Shown one piece after another: positions 35,479-43,706 of a stretch of 51,077 nt of DNA (positions within the stretch are counted from its first letter, which is position 1; every line of letters begins with the position of its first letter). The notes under the pieces are model-generated. The model saw nothing but the letters and a program-made list of their open reading frames with translations. It was not told the origin of the DNA and ran no database searches. Source of the stretch: Streptomyces sp. PR69. Its GTDB lineage: Bacteria; Actinomycetota; Actinomycetes; Streptomycetales; Streptomycetaceae. The DNA lies in assembly GCF_026420845.1 (NCBI RefSeq), contig NZ_JAOWCB010000036.1, forward strand, positions 1 through 51,077. The letters are read 5' to 3'. A program made the position numbers and the translations under genes.

Positions 35479-35625
35479 AACCCTGGGGGCTCCGCCCCGG
35501 ACCCTCGCGCCTCAATCTCCCCCAGACTCCGTCTGGGGGAGATTGAGGCGCGAGGGGCTGCACAATCAAGCCCCGCCGGCGTTTGAGGCGCGGGGGTCTG
35601 GGGGCGGAGCCCCCAGTTTCGGGAA
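35479..35625. terminator. Nested palindromic repeat after the LAL regulator
   Basis: The inner hairpin is a perfect 24-base stem (35503-35526 with 35532-35555) with a 5-base loop CTCCG. The outer arms CTGGGGGCTCCGCCCC (35483-35498) and its complement (35601-35616) enclose it. The blocks match the repeat after tuf3 (27683-27860). Its place directly after a long gene suggests strong termination. Confidence 0.8.
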
Positions 35626-35693
35626 GGGGCGGGGAGGGGAACATCACAGCCCGCACCGAAGATCACCGGCACCCCGCGGACTACCGTAAACCC

Positions 35694-36455
35694 GTGCCCA
35701 CGAACAGAAACACGTTCTCGTCGGCGGCCTCCTCCGCGCTCCACCGCGCCGCCACCTGGCGTCGCCGCGCCCTGACCCGGGCGGTCCACCGGGGCTGGGC
35801 CTGGGTGCAGGACGCCGGGGCGGTCACCGCCGAGCGCCCGGGGCGGCTGCGGTTCCGGCGGCTGGGAGCGGGGACCCGGCTTGCGTTCCCGCAGGGCACC
35901 GTCTTCGGTGAGGCGTGGATCGAGCTGGGCGACCACTGCATCATCGGCGAGCAGGTCACCCTCACCGCCGGCATGATGCCCGGCCTCGATCTCGGGCCCG
36001 ACCCGATCCTCACCCTCGGCGACGGGGTGGTCCTCGGCCGCGGCAGTCATGTGATCGCCGACACGCGGGTGACCATCGGCTCGGACACGTACTGCGGCCC
36101 GTATGTCTACATCACGTCCACCAATCACAGCTACGACGACCCCCAGCAGCCGGTCGGCAAGCAGTGGCCGCGCACCGAACCCGTGGAGATAGGCCCCGGC
36201 TGCTGGCTGGGCACCGGCGCGGCCGTGCTGCCGGGAGCCCGGCTGGGCCGCAATGTGGTGGTCGCCGCGGGCGCTGTCGTCCGGGGCGAGGTGCCCGACT
36301 GCTCGGTGGTCGCCGGGGCCCCCGCCAGGGTCGTACGCCGCTGGGATCCGGAGGCCGGCTGGCAGCCGCCGCTGCGCACCCCCGCGCCCGTGCCCATACC
36401 GGAGGGCGTCACACCGCAGCAGCTGCTCGCTCTGGCGGAGCTGGAAGAGGACTGA
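35694..36455 (+). CDS. Hexapeptide-repeat acyltransferase (LbH family)
   Basis: This 253-residue left-handed beta-helix enzyme resembles maltose/galactoside O-acetyltransferases and WbbJ-type enzymes. A basic N-terminal helix (WRRRALTRAVHRGW) is followed by hexapeptide turns (FGEAWIELGDHCIIGEQV, LGDGVVLGRGSHV), the active-site His in TSTNHSYDD, and GPGCWLGTGAAVLPGARLG plus VVAGAPARVVRRWDP at the end. The last part is the usual CoA-binding closing loop. The acceptor is unknown. GTG 35694 is preferred; the longer frame runs back into the palindromic repeat. Confidence 0.85.
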   Translation: MPTNRNTFSSAASSALHRAATWRRRALTRAVHRGWAWVQDAGAVTAERPGRLRFRRLGAGTRLAFPQGTVFGEAWIELGDHCIIGEQVTLTAGMMPGLDLGPDPILTLGDGVVLGRGSHVIADTRVTIGSDTYCGPYVYITSTNHSYDDPQQPVGKQWPRTEPVEIGPGCWLGTGAAVLPGARLGRNVVVAAGAVVRGEVPDCSVVAGAPARVVRRWDPEAGWQPPLRTPAPVPIPEGVTPQQLLALAELEED

Positions 36456-36473
36456 CGGCGGCTCGCGGTCGGT

Positions 36474-36530
36474 CCAGCCGCTCAGTCCAGCCGCTCAGTC
36501 CAGCCGGTCAGCCCAGGCCGTCAGCCCAGG
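36474..36530. repeat. 13-base tandem repeat between convergent genes
   Basis: About four imperfect copies of TCAGTCCAGCCGC/TCAGCCCAGGCCG lie between the stops of the acyltransferase and the CoA-binding protein and run slightly into the end of the latter. Their function is unknown; slippage-type variation is likely. Confidence 0.6.
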
Positions 36531-36928
36531 CGGGGGATCTCGATCGCGGGGCAGCGGTTCATCACCATGTCGAGGCCTGCCGCACGCGTCCGCTCGTACG
36601 CCTCCTCGTCGACGACGCCGAGCTGGAACCAGACCGCCTTCGCCCCCTTGGCCACCGCCTCGTCCGCGATCCTGCCCGCGAGCTGCGAGTTGACGAACAC
36701 ACCGACCACGTCGACGTCGAAGGGTATGTCGGCGAGCGTCGCGTACCCCTGCTCGCCGTGCACCGTCTCCGCCTTCGGATGCACCGGGACGATGCGCTTG
36801 CCGTAGCGCTGGAGGACTTCCGCCACGCCGTGCGCCGCCCGTTCCTCGTTGTTCGACAGGCCCACCACGGCCCACGTGTCGCCCGTCTCGGTCAGTATCC
36901 TGCGGATGGTCTCTGCGTCTGCGTGCAT
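36521..36928 (-). CDS. CoA-binding domain protein (YccU-like)
   Basis: This 135-residue small Rossmann protein corresponds to the CoA-binding domain of succinyl-CoA synthetase alpha subunits: DTWAVVGLSNNEERAAHGVAEVL with the nucleotide-binding turn, IVPVHPKAETVHGEQGYATLADIP, and KAVWFQLGVVDEEAYERTRAAG. The conserved Cys in NRCPAIEIPR lies at the end. Homologues are widespread and of unknown role. ATG 36928 is chosen, since upstream codons encode Ala/Gly-rich sequence. Confidence 0.85.
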   Translation of the reverse strand: MHADAETIRRILTETGDTWAVVGLSNNEERAAHGVAEVLQRYGKRIVPVHPKAETVHGEQGYATLADIPFDVDVVGVFVNSQLAGRIADEAVAKGAKAVWFQLGVVDEEAYERTRAAGLDMVMNRCPAIEIPRLG

Positions 36929-37053
36929 ACCCGGCACAACCCGCACCTCCCGCGCCGCATTCCCCCGGACGCGCTCAGGGGCAGGGGCAGGGGCCAGGCC
37001 ACCCGCGCAGGAGCCCGCACAGCAGCCCGCGGCGGCTCGCATAGGGTGGCCTG

Positions 37054-37680
37054 ATGCAGGAGCAGTACCGCACGGTCGCCCGCGCAGGCGTGCACGAGAG
37101 CGAAATCAACCGATCGCGTTTCATCTGCGCGCTCGCGCCCGCCGCGACCGAGCAGGAGGCGCAGGAGTTCATCGCGCGTATCCGCAGGGAGCACCCGACC
37201 GCCACCCACAACTGCTCCGCATACGTCATCGGCGCGGACGCCGCCGTGCAGAAGGCCAGTGACGACGGCGAACCGGGCGGCACCGCGGGCGTGCCCATGC
37301 TCCAGATGCTGATGCGCCGCGACGTCAGATACGCCGTGGCCGTCGTCACTCGCTATTACGGCGGTGTGAAGCTCGGTGCCGGCGGGCTCATCCGGGCCTA
37401 CGGGGGAGTCGTCGGCGAAGCTCTCGACGCGATCGGCACCATCACCCGGCAGCGCTACCGGCTCGCTTCCGTCACCGTCGACCACCAGCGCGCCGGAAAG
37501 CTGGAGAACGATCTGCGCGCCACCGGCCGGGCAGTCCGCGATGTCCGTTATGCGGAGTCCGTCACTATCGAGATCGGACTGCCGGACGCCGACGTCGACG
37601 CCTTCCGCGCCTGGCTCGCCGACGCGACGGCCGGCGCGGCCAGCCTCGAACTCGGCGGCGAGGCGTATGGCGACGCCTGA
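37054..37680 (+). CDS. yigZ: YigZ/IMPACT-family protein
   Basis: This 208-residue protein has the UPF0029/IMPACT N-terminal domain: EINRSRFICALAP, THNCSAYVIG, SDDGEPGGTAGVPML and VVTRYYGGVKLGAGGLIRAYGG, all near-invariant in YigZ. The ferredoxin-like C-terminal DUF1949 domain starts at about 140. The molecular role of bacterial YigZ is unsettled; eukaryotic IMPACT regulates GCN2. It is divergent from the CoA-binding protein gene, and sbcD starts 75 bases after it. Confidence 0.93.
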   Translation: MQEQYRTVARAGVHESEINRSRFICALAPAATEQEAQEFIARIRREHPTATHNCSAYVIGADAAVQKASDDGEPGGTAGVPMLQMLMRRDVRYAVAVVTRYYGGVKLGAGGLIRAYGGVVGEALDAIGTITRQRYRLASVTVDHQRAGKLENDLRATGRAVRDVRYAESVTIEIGLPDADVDAFRAWLADATAGAASLELGGEAYGDA

Positions 37681-37755
37681 GCAGGCGACGCCGGAGGGCG
37701 GTGAAACACCCGAAGCCGCATGCGCTGTCAGTGCCTGCCGATACGCTCACGGATC

Positions 37756-38925
37756 ATGAGACTCCTGCATACGTCGGACTGGCACCTGGGGCGCTCGCTC
37801 CACCGGGTCAGCCTTCTCGACGCCCAGGCCGCCTTCCTCGACCACCTGGTCGACACCGTGCACGCCCGCGACGTGGACGCGGTGCTGGTGGCAGGAGACG
37901 TCTACGACCGCGCCGTGCCGCCTCTCGCCGCCGTCGAGCTGTTCGACCGCGCGCTGCACCGGCTGGCCGCCGCCGGCGTGCCCACGGTCTTGATCTCCGG
38001 CAACCACGACTCGGCCCGCCGCCTCGGCGTCGCCGCCGGGCTCATCGACCGCGCCGGGATCCATCTGCGCACCGACCCGGCCGACTGCCACACCCCGCTC
38101 GTGCTGCGCGACGCCCACGGCGACGTGGCCTGCTACGGCCTGCCCTATCTGGAACCCGCCCTGGTCAAGGACGAGTTCCAGGCCGAGAAGGCCGCGCACG
38201 AACAGGTCCTGACCGCCGCCATGGAGCGGGTGCGGGCCGACCTCGCCCAGCGGCCCGAGGGCACCCGCTCCGTCGTCCTCGCCCATGCCTTCGTCGCCGG
38301 AGGCGAGCCCAGCGACAGCGAACGGGACATCGCCGTCGGCGGAGTGTCCGCCGTGCCCGCCTCCGTCTTCCACGGCGTCGACTACGCGGCCCTCGGCCAT
38401 CTCCACGGCTGCCAGACCCTCTCCGAACGCGTCCGCTACTCGGGTTCGCCGCTCGCGTACTCCTTCTCCGAGGCCCGTCACCGCAAGAGCATGTGGCTGA
38501 TCGACCTCGGCCCGGCCGGCGAGATCGCGGCTGAACGGGTCGACTGCCCCGTGCCGCGTCCCCTCGCCCGGCTGCGCGGCAGACTCGACGACCTCCTCGC
38601 CGATCCGGCCCACACCCCCTGCGAGCAGTCGTTCGTCGAGGCCACCCTCACCGATCCGGTGCGCCCGGCGGAGCCCATGGCACGGCTCGCCGCACGCTTC
38701 CCGCACACCCTCAGCCTCCTCTTCGACCCCGACCGCGGTGAAGAGGACCCCCACGCCACCTACGCCCAGCGCCTCAGGGGGCGCAGCGATGAGCAGATCG
38801 CGGAGGACTTCGTGGCCCATGTACGCGGCGGCAGCGGCCCCGACGAGCAGGAACGCGCCGTGCTGCGCGAGGCGTTCGAGGATGTGCGCGTCACGGCGGA
38901 TATGACTCAGGCGGCCGCCCGGTGA
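37756..38925 (+). CDS. sbcD: Exonuclease SbcD (Mre11-type subunit)
   Basis: This is a 389-residue metallophosphoesterase nuclease that works with SbcC to open hairpin DNA and trim double-strand ends. The five phosphoesterase motifs are present: TSDWHLG, AGDVYDRA, SGNHDSARRLG, VLAHAFVAGGE and LGHLHGCQ. The C-terminal capping domain follows from about 270. ATG 37756 gives the canonical MRLLHTSDWHLG start. The stop overlaps the sbcC start (GTGA), so the two subunits are translated together. Confidence 0.96.
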   Translation: MRLLHTSDWHLGRSLHRVSLLDAQAAFLDHLVDTVHARDVDAVLVAGDVYDRAVPPLAAVELFDRALHRLAAAGVPTVLISGNHDSARRLGVAAGLIDRAGIHLRTDPADCHTPLVLRDAHGDVACYGLPYLEPALVKDEFQAEKAAHEQVLTAAMERVRADLAQRPEGTRSVVLAHAFVAGGEPSDSERDIAVGGVSAVPASVFHGVDYAALGHLHGCQTLSERVRYSGSPLAYSFSEARHRKSMWLIDLGPAGEIAAERVDCPVPRPLARLRGRLDDLLADPAHTPCEQSFVEATLTDPVRPAEPMARLAARFPHTLSLLFDPDRGEEDPHATYAQRLRGRSDEQIAEDFVAHVRGGSGPDEQERAVLREAFEDVRVTADMTQAAAR

Positions 38926-41900
38926 GACTGCACACCCTGACCGTCACCGCCTTCGGCCCCTTCGCCGCCCGCCAGCACATCGCCTTCGACGACCTCGCCG
39001 ACGCCGGACTGTTCCTGCTGCACGGCCCCACCGGGGCGGGCAAGACATCCGTCCTCGACGCCGTCTGCTTTGCCCTGTACGGCGCGGTGCCCGGCGCCCG
39101 CCAGAGCCCCGGCGCCTCTCTGCGCAGCGACCACGCACCTCCCGGCGTCCTCACCGAAGTCAGCCTTGAACTCACCGTCGCGGGGCGGAGACTGGAGATC
39201 ACCCGGCGCCCCGCGCAGCCCCGCCCCAAGGCCCGCGGCACCGGCTTCACCACGGAACGCGCCCAGAGCCTGCTGCGCGAATACGACGCGGAGAGCGGCG
39301 CATGGAAGGCGCTCAGCCGCTCCCACCAGGAGATCGGCGAAGAGATCGGCCAGCTCCTGGGCATGAGCCGGGACCAGTTCTGCCAGGTCGTGCTGTTGCC
39401 GCAGGGGGACTTCGCACGCTTCCTGCGCGCCGACGCCGAAGCCCGCGGCAGACTCCTCGGCCGGCTCTTCGACACCCGCCGCTTCGCCGCCGTCGAAGAC
39501 CGCCTCGCCGAGCGGCGCCGCGCGGCGGAACACCAGGTGCGGGCCGGTGACGAGAAACTCCTCGCACTCGCCCACCGTATGCAGCAGGCCGCGGGCCCCG
39601 CCGCGGACGGCCTGCCCGCCCCGCGGCAGCAGCCCGGCGACCCCGGACTCGCCGCGGCCGTCCTGGAGTGGGCCGCCGTCGCCCGCGCCGGGGCCGGGGA
39701 ACGCCGCGACATCGCGCAGAGCGCCCTCGACGCCGCCGAGAGCCGCAGGACAGCCGCCCTGCACGCCCTGGACGCCGCACAGGAACTCGCCCGGCTGCAA
39801 CAGCGGCACGCCGACGCCCGTCGCCGCTCCGATGCGCTCCACGCCCGCCGCGCCGAGCGGGAACAGCTCCAGGAGCGGCTCGACCGGGCCCGCCGCGCCG
39901 ACCGCGTGGCCACCGCGCTGCGGCTGCGCGACGACGCGGAGCGCGAGCACCGCGAGGCGAGCGCGGCGCACCGGCGGGCCGCCGCGCAGCTCCCGCCCGA
40001 GAACGCCGACGCGGGCGCGGAACACCTCTCCGCGCTCGAACGACAGCTCCGCCAGGAAGCCGGCGGGCTCGACGCCGCCCGCCGCGCCGAGACCCGCGAC
40101 GCCGAGCTGGCCCGGGAGCTGGCCGCGCTGGACCGGCAGGCACGCGCCGACGACGAACTCCTCCAGGAAGCCGACGGCTGGCTCGCCGGCTGGGACACGG
40201 TCCACGACGGCCTCAGACGGCGCATCGCCGACGCGCAGGAGGCGGCCACCCGCGCCGAACACCTCGCGGGCCGCCTCGACCCCGCCCGCCGCCGCCGGGA
40301 CGCCGCCCGCGAGCGCGACCGGCTCGCCCTGCGCGCCGAAGAGGCCGTGGAGCTGCTGAGCCGGAGGCGTGACGAGACGGCCGCCGCCCGGGAACGCTGG
40401 CTCGACCTCAAGGAGCGCCGACTGCGCGGCATCGCCGCCGAACTCGCCGGCGGGCTCACCCCCGGCGACCCCTGCGCCGTCTGCGGTTCCCCCGACCACC
40501 CGGCCCCGGCCCGCACCACGGCCGACCACGTCGACCGCGCCGCGGAAGAAGCGGCCTACGCGCGCTATGCGGAAGCCGACGCCGACCGGACGTCCGCGGA
40601 ACGCGAACTGGCCGTCCTCCATGAGTCGTTCACCGCGGCCCGCACCCAGGCCCGCGCCCCGGGACCCGGCGGCCCCGCTGGGATGGTGCCGCTGCCGCGC
40701 CATTCCGCCGAATCGGCCGGCCGGCCCGCCAGGAGCCCCTCCGCACCGAAGCCGCCGGTCGCACCGGACACCGCCGGGGCCGGGGCGACCGCCCGCGCCC
40801 CGCAGCCCTACGCTGCGGGCCGCTCGCGTCCGGACTCCGCCGGGGCGCCCCCGGCGGCGGTCGACTCCGCCGTGGCGTGCACGCCTGCCGCCCCTGCCCG
40901 GGGGCCCGGGGGCCCGAGCGGCTCTTCCTGCCCGGACACCGCGTCGGCGGCGGATTCGGCCGCCGTGCGGGCAAATCCGGTCGCGACCGACTCCGACGCC
41001 ACCGCGGGCGCGGCGGGGGAGGGGACCAAGGCGCAGCGCCACCCGGCCGCGGTGGACCCCGCCGCGGCTTGTACGGCGGCCGATGCGAGGGCTGACGCGC
41101 CGCGCCCCGGCGGCGCGGGCGGCTCCTCGCCTCAGGACGCCGCTTCGGCGGCGGAACCGGCGGGCGTCGTGCCTGGCCGCCCGGGTGTGGGGGACGCCGC
41201 CGTCGTCGCCGACAGGCGGGCGTTCCGCCTCACCGCCGAGGACCCGGCCGCGGCCGAACTGGAGCGGCGTGTCGCGGATCTGGAGCGCGAGCACGAAGAG
41301 GCACACCGCGTCGCCTCCGGCCTGCACGCAGCGCAGGAAGCTCTGGAGCGTGCCGAGCGGGAGCACCGGGAGCGGCTGGACGCCCGGCAGCAGGCCGAGC
41401 GGCGGGCCGCCGCCCGGATGTCGCGGCGCGAGGCGCTCGAACGCGAACAGGCCGGGCTGCGGGACGAGCTGGCCCGGGCCCGGGGCGGCGCGGGCAGTGT
41501 CGCCGAGCGGGCCGCCCTGCTGGAGCGGGGCATCCTGACGCTCTCCTCCGCCGCCGAGGCCGTACGCGCCGTGGAGGACAGCGCCCGGCGGCTGAAGGAG
41601 GCCGACGACCGCCTCGCGGACGCGGCGTTCCAGGCCGGATTCGACACACCGCGCGCCGCTGCCGCCGCCCTGCTGGACGACACGGAACAGCGCGAGCTCC
41701 AGCACCGCGTCGACGCCTGGCACACCGAGGAGGCGGCCGTGGCCGACCGGCTTGCCGAGCCGGAGACCCGGGCCGCCGCCGAACAGCCGCCCGCCGACCC
41801 CGGCATGGCCCGCGCCGCCCATGAGGCCGCCGAGCGGCGGCTGCGCGACGCCGCTTCCAGGCTGGCCGCCGCCCGCGAGCGCTGCGCCGAACTGGCCCGC

Positions 41901-42521
41901 CTCTCCCGCCAGGCCGCCGCCGAGGCCCGCGGCCTCGGCCCGCTGCGCGAGGAGTACGACCGCATCGCGCGTCTCGCCGGGCTGGCCGCCGGCACCTCCG
42001 CCGAGAACGAACGCAAGATGCGCCTGGAGTCCTACGTACTGGCCGCCCGGCTCGAACAGGTCGCCGCCGCCGCGACCGTACGGCTGCAGCGGATGTCGGC
42101 GGGCCGCTACACCCTCGTCCACTCCGACGCCCGCACCGGAGGCAAGCGCTCCGGCCTCGGGCTGCATGTGGTCGACGCCTGGACCGGCCGCGAACGGGAC
42201 ACGGCGACGCTCTCCGGAGGCGAGACCTTCTTCGCCTCGCTCGCACTGGCGCTCGGCCTCGCCGACGTCGTCACCGAAGAGGCGGGCGGAGTGCGGCTCG
42301 ACACCCTCTTCATCGACGAGGGCTTCGGCAGCCTCGACGACCAGACCCTGGACGAGGTCCTCGACGTCCTCGACTCCCTGCGCGAACGCGACCGCAGCGT
42401 CGGCATCGTCAGCCACGTCCCCGACCTGCGCCGCCGCATCCCCGCCCAACTGGAGGTGGTCAAGGGCCGCGCCGGCTCCACGGCCCGCCTGCGCACCGCC
42501 GCGGACGCGCTCAGCGGCTGA
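38922..42521 (+). CDS. sbcC: Exonuclease SbcC (Rad50-type ATPase) with low-complexity insert
   Basis: This is a 1199-residue SMC-like ATPase. It has Walker A LLHGPTGAGKTSVLDAV (about 33-50), Q-loop region QVVLLPQGDFARFL, a long coiled coil rich in Ala/Arg/Glu, a zinc hook CAVC (residues 518-521), the return coiled coil, and the C-terminal signature TLSGGETFFASLALAL with Walker B TLFIDEGFGSLD. Unusual is a segment of about 190 residues (about 576-765) after the hook that is Ala/Pro/Gly/Ser-rich with no heptad pattern, where other SbcC proteins continue the coiled coil. The frame is intact through it. The last 11 bases overlap the convergent Lrp gene. Confidence 0.95.
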   Translation: MRLHTLTVTAFGPFAARQHIAFDDLADAGLFLLHGPTGAGKTSVLDAVCFALYGAVPGARQSPGASLRSDHAPPGVLTEVSLELTVAGRRLEITRRPAQPRPKARGTGFTTERAQSLLREYDAESGAWKALSRSHQEIGEEIGQLLGMSRDQFCQVVLLPQGDFARFLRADAEARGRLLGRLFDTRRFAAVEDRLAERRRAAEHQVRAGDEKLLALAHRMQQAAGPAADGLPAPRQQPGDPGLAAAVLEWAAVARAGAGERRDIAQSALDAAESRRTAALHALDAAQELARLQQRHADARRRSDALHARRAEREQLQERLDRARRADRVATALRLRDDAEREHREASAAHRRAAAQLPPENADAGAEHLSALERQLRQEAGGLDAARRAETRDAELARELAALDRQARADDELLQEADGWLAGWDTVHDGLRRRIADAQEAATRAEHLAGRLDPARRRRDAARERDRLALRAEEAVELLSRRRDETAAARERWLDLKERRLRGIAAELAGGLTPGDPCAVCGSPDHPAPARTTADHVDRAAEEAAYARYAEADADRTSAERELAVLHESFTAARTQARAPGPGGPAGMVPLPRHSAESAGRPARSPSAPKPPVAPDTAGAGATARAPQPYAAGRSRPDSAGAPPAAVDSAVACTPAAPARGPGGPSGSSCPDTASAADSAAVRANPVATDSDATAGAAGEGTKAQRHPAAVDPAAACTAADARADAPRPGGAGGSSPQDAASAAEPAGVVPGRPGVGDAAVVADRRAFRLTAEDPAAAELERRVADLEREHEEAHRVASGLHAAQEALERAEREHRERLDARQQAERRAAARMSRREALEREQAGLRDELARARGGAGSVAERAALLERGILTLSSAAEAVRAVEDSARRLKEADDRLADAAFQAGFDTPRAAAAALLDDTEQRELQHRVDAWHTEEAAVADRLAEPETRAAAEQPPADPGMARAAHEAAERRLRDAASRLAAARERCAELARLSRQAAAEARGLGPLREEYDRIARLAGLAAGTSAENERKMRLESYVLAARLEQVAAAATVRLQRMSAGRYTLVHSDARTGGKRSGLGLHVVDAWTGRERDTATLSGGETFFASLALALGLADVVTEEAGGVRLDTLFIDEGFGSLDDQTLDEVLDVLDSLRERDRSVGIVSHVPDLRRRIPAQLEVVKGRAGSTARLRTAADALSG

Positions 42522-42957
42522 CGGCACGGTGGGGGAGCGGCGAGGAGTAGACCACGCTCGTGGTGACGGAGCCGAGCGCCCCGATCCGTCCCGAGATCTC
42601 CTCCAGATGGCTCATCGAGCGCGCCGCCACCTTCAGCACAAAGCAGTCGTCGCCGGTGACATGGTGCGCCTCCAGGATCTCAGCGGTCGCCGCGAGCAGA
42701 TCGTGGAACGGCTTGTAGTTCCCGTTCGGATAGCGCAGCCGCACATACGCCAGGATCGGCAGCCCCAGTTTCTCCCGGTCCACCACCGCCGCATAGCCGG
42801 AGATCACCCCGGCCTCCTCCAGCCTGCGGACCCGCTCGGTCACGGCGCTCGGCGACATCGACACGGCCCTGGCCAGCTCGGCGAAGCTGACCCTGCCGTC
42901 CTGCTGCAGGACATCCAGAATGCGCCAGTCGGTGGCATCCGGTGAAAACGCGGTCAT
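42511..42957 (-). CDS. Lrp/AsnC-family transcriptional regulator
   Basis: This 148-residue protein has an N-terminal winged helix (TDWRILDVLQQDGRVSFAEL, SPSAVTERVRRLEEAGVI) and a C-terminal RAM ligand-binding/oligomerisation domain (LAYVRLRYPNGNYKPF, HHVTGDDCFVLKVAA, SVVYSSPL). It probably senses an amino acid and controls itself and the divergent rhodanese gene. ATG 42957 gives the usual Lrp N-terminus; the frame extends upstream into the intergenic region without support. Confidence 0.93.
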   Translation of the reverse strand: MTAFSPDATDWRILDVLQQDGRVSFAELARAVSMSPSAVTERVRRLEEAGVISGYAAVVDREKLGLPILAYVRLRYPNGNYKPFHDLLAATAEILEAHHVTGDDCFVLKVAARSMSHLEEISGRIGALGSVTTSVVYSSPLPHRAVSR

Positions 42958-42977
42958 CGACCCTGAATAGCAGGGGA

Positions 42978-43009
42978 TTCCACCGCCGATCAAGGCCGGT
43001 GCCGTGGAA
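42978..43009. promoter_or_regulatory. Inverted repeat in the Lrp/rhodanese intergenic region
   Basis: TTCCAC (42978-42983) and GTGGAA (43004-43009) form an inverted repeat with a 20-base spacer, in the 94 bases between the divergent genes. It is a plausible operator for the Lrp-type protein, but the arms are short and the spacing is longer than a usual Lrp half-site pair. Confidence 0.3.
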
Positions 43010-43051
43010 CGTGCCTTCAGCGGGCGGAAGAGAGGCCATAGTTTTCCAGGC

Positions 43052-43555
43052 ATGACGACAGCGCATCGCACCACGGCCCCGGCCGGCCACCCCGTCCTGC
43101 GGACCCCGCCGATGTCCCCGCCGGCGTCCCCGGCGGCTGCCGCGGCCTACTTCAGCGCCGCCCTGGCCTTCCACACCGACTGCTCCGACGTCGCCGCCGC
43201 GCTCGCCGCGGACGACGGTCCGGGCTTTGTCCTCCTCGACTCCCGCTCGGCCGAAGCCTGGGACCAGGGGCATGTCCCCGGCGCCGTGCATCTGCCTGGC
43301 GGCCGGATCGCCCAGCGGGCCGGGCAGCTGCTCGACAGGGCCGTGCCGGTGGTCACGTACTGCTGGGGCCCCGGCTGCAACGGCGCGACGCGCGCCGCAC
43401 TCGCTCTCGCGGAACTCGGCTACCAGGTCAAGGAGATGCTCGGCGGCTTCGAATACTGGGTGCGCGAAGGCTTCGCGTACGAGACGGCCCAGGGCGCCGC
43501 CAGCCGCGTACCCGATCCGCTCACCGCGCCTGCCGGCGCCGCCTGCGGCTGTTGA
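43052..43555 (+). CDS. Rhodanese-like sulfurtransferase
   Basis: This 167-residue single rhodanese domain has DSRSAEAWDQGHVPGAVHLP (CH2A region) and the active-site loop VVTYCWGPGCNGATRAALAL, with the persulfide Cys in TYC and a second Cys five residues later. GGFEYWVREG closes the domain. A Pro/Ala-rich N-terminus of about 35 residues precedes it. The family moves sulfane sulfur to acceptors such as cyanide or thiols. Divergent to an Lrp regulator, which is a recurrent arrangement in Streptomyces as I recall. Confidence 0.88.
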   Translation: MTTAHRTTAPAGHPVLRTPPMSPPASPAAAAAYFSAALAFHTDCSDVAAALAADDGPGFVLLDSRSAEAWDQGHVPGAVHLPGGRIAQRAGQLLDRAVPVVTYCWGPGCNGATRAALALAELGYQVKEMLGGFEYWVREGFAYETAQGAASRVPDPLTAPAGAACGC

Positions 43556-43649
43556 CGGCCCCGTCCCCGGGGCGGCCGGGGCCGAGGGCAGCGGTCCGCC
43601 CAGGCGCATCCGGTGAACCCGGCACGGTCCGGGGCCGTCGACCGGCGGT

Positions 43650-43686
43650 CCCCCCGGCCCGGCGCAGCGCGCGCCGGGCCGGGGGG
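43650..43686. terminator. Bidirectional terminator between convergent genes
   Basis: A perfect 16-base G+C stem (43650-43665 with 43671-43686) with a 5-base loop lies between the rhodanese stop and the DUF885 stop. It can serve both strands. Confidence 0.75.
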
Positions 43687-43706
43687 AGTGAGCACCGCCC
43701 GTCCCG

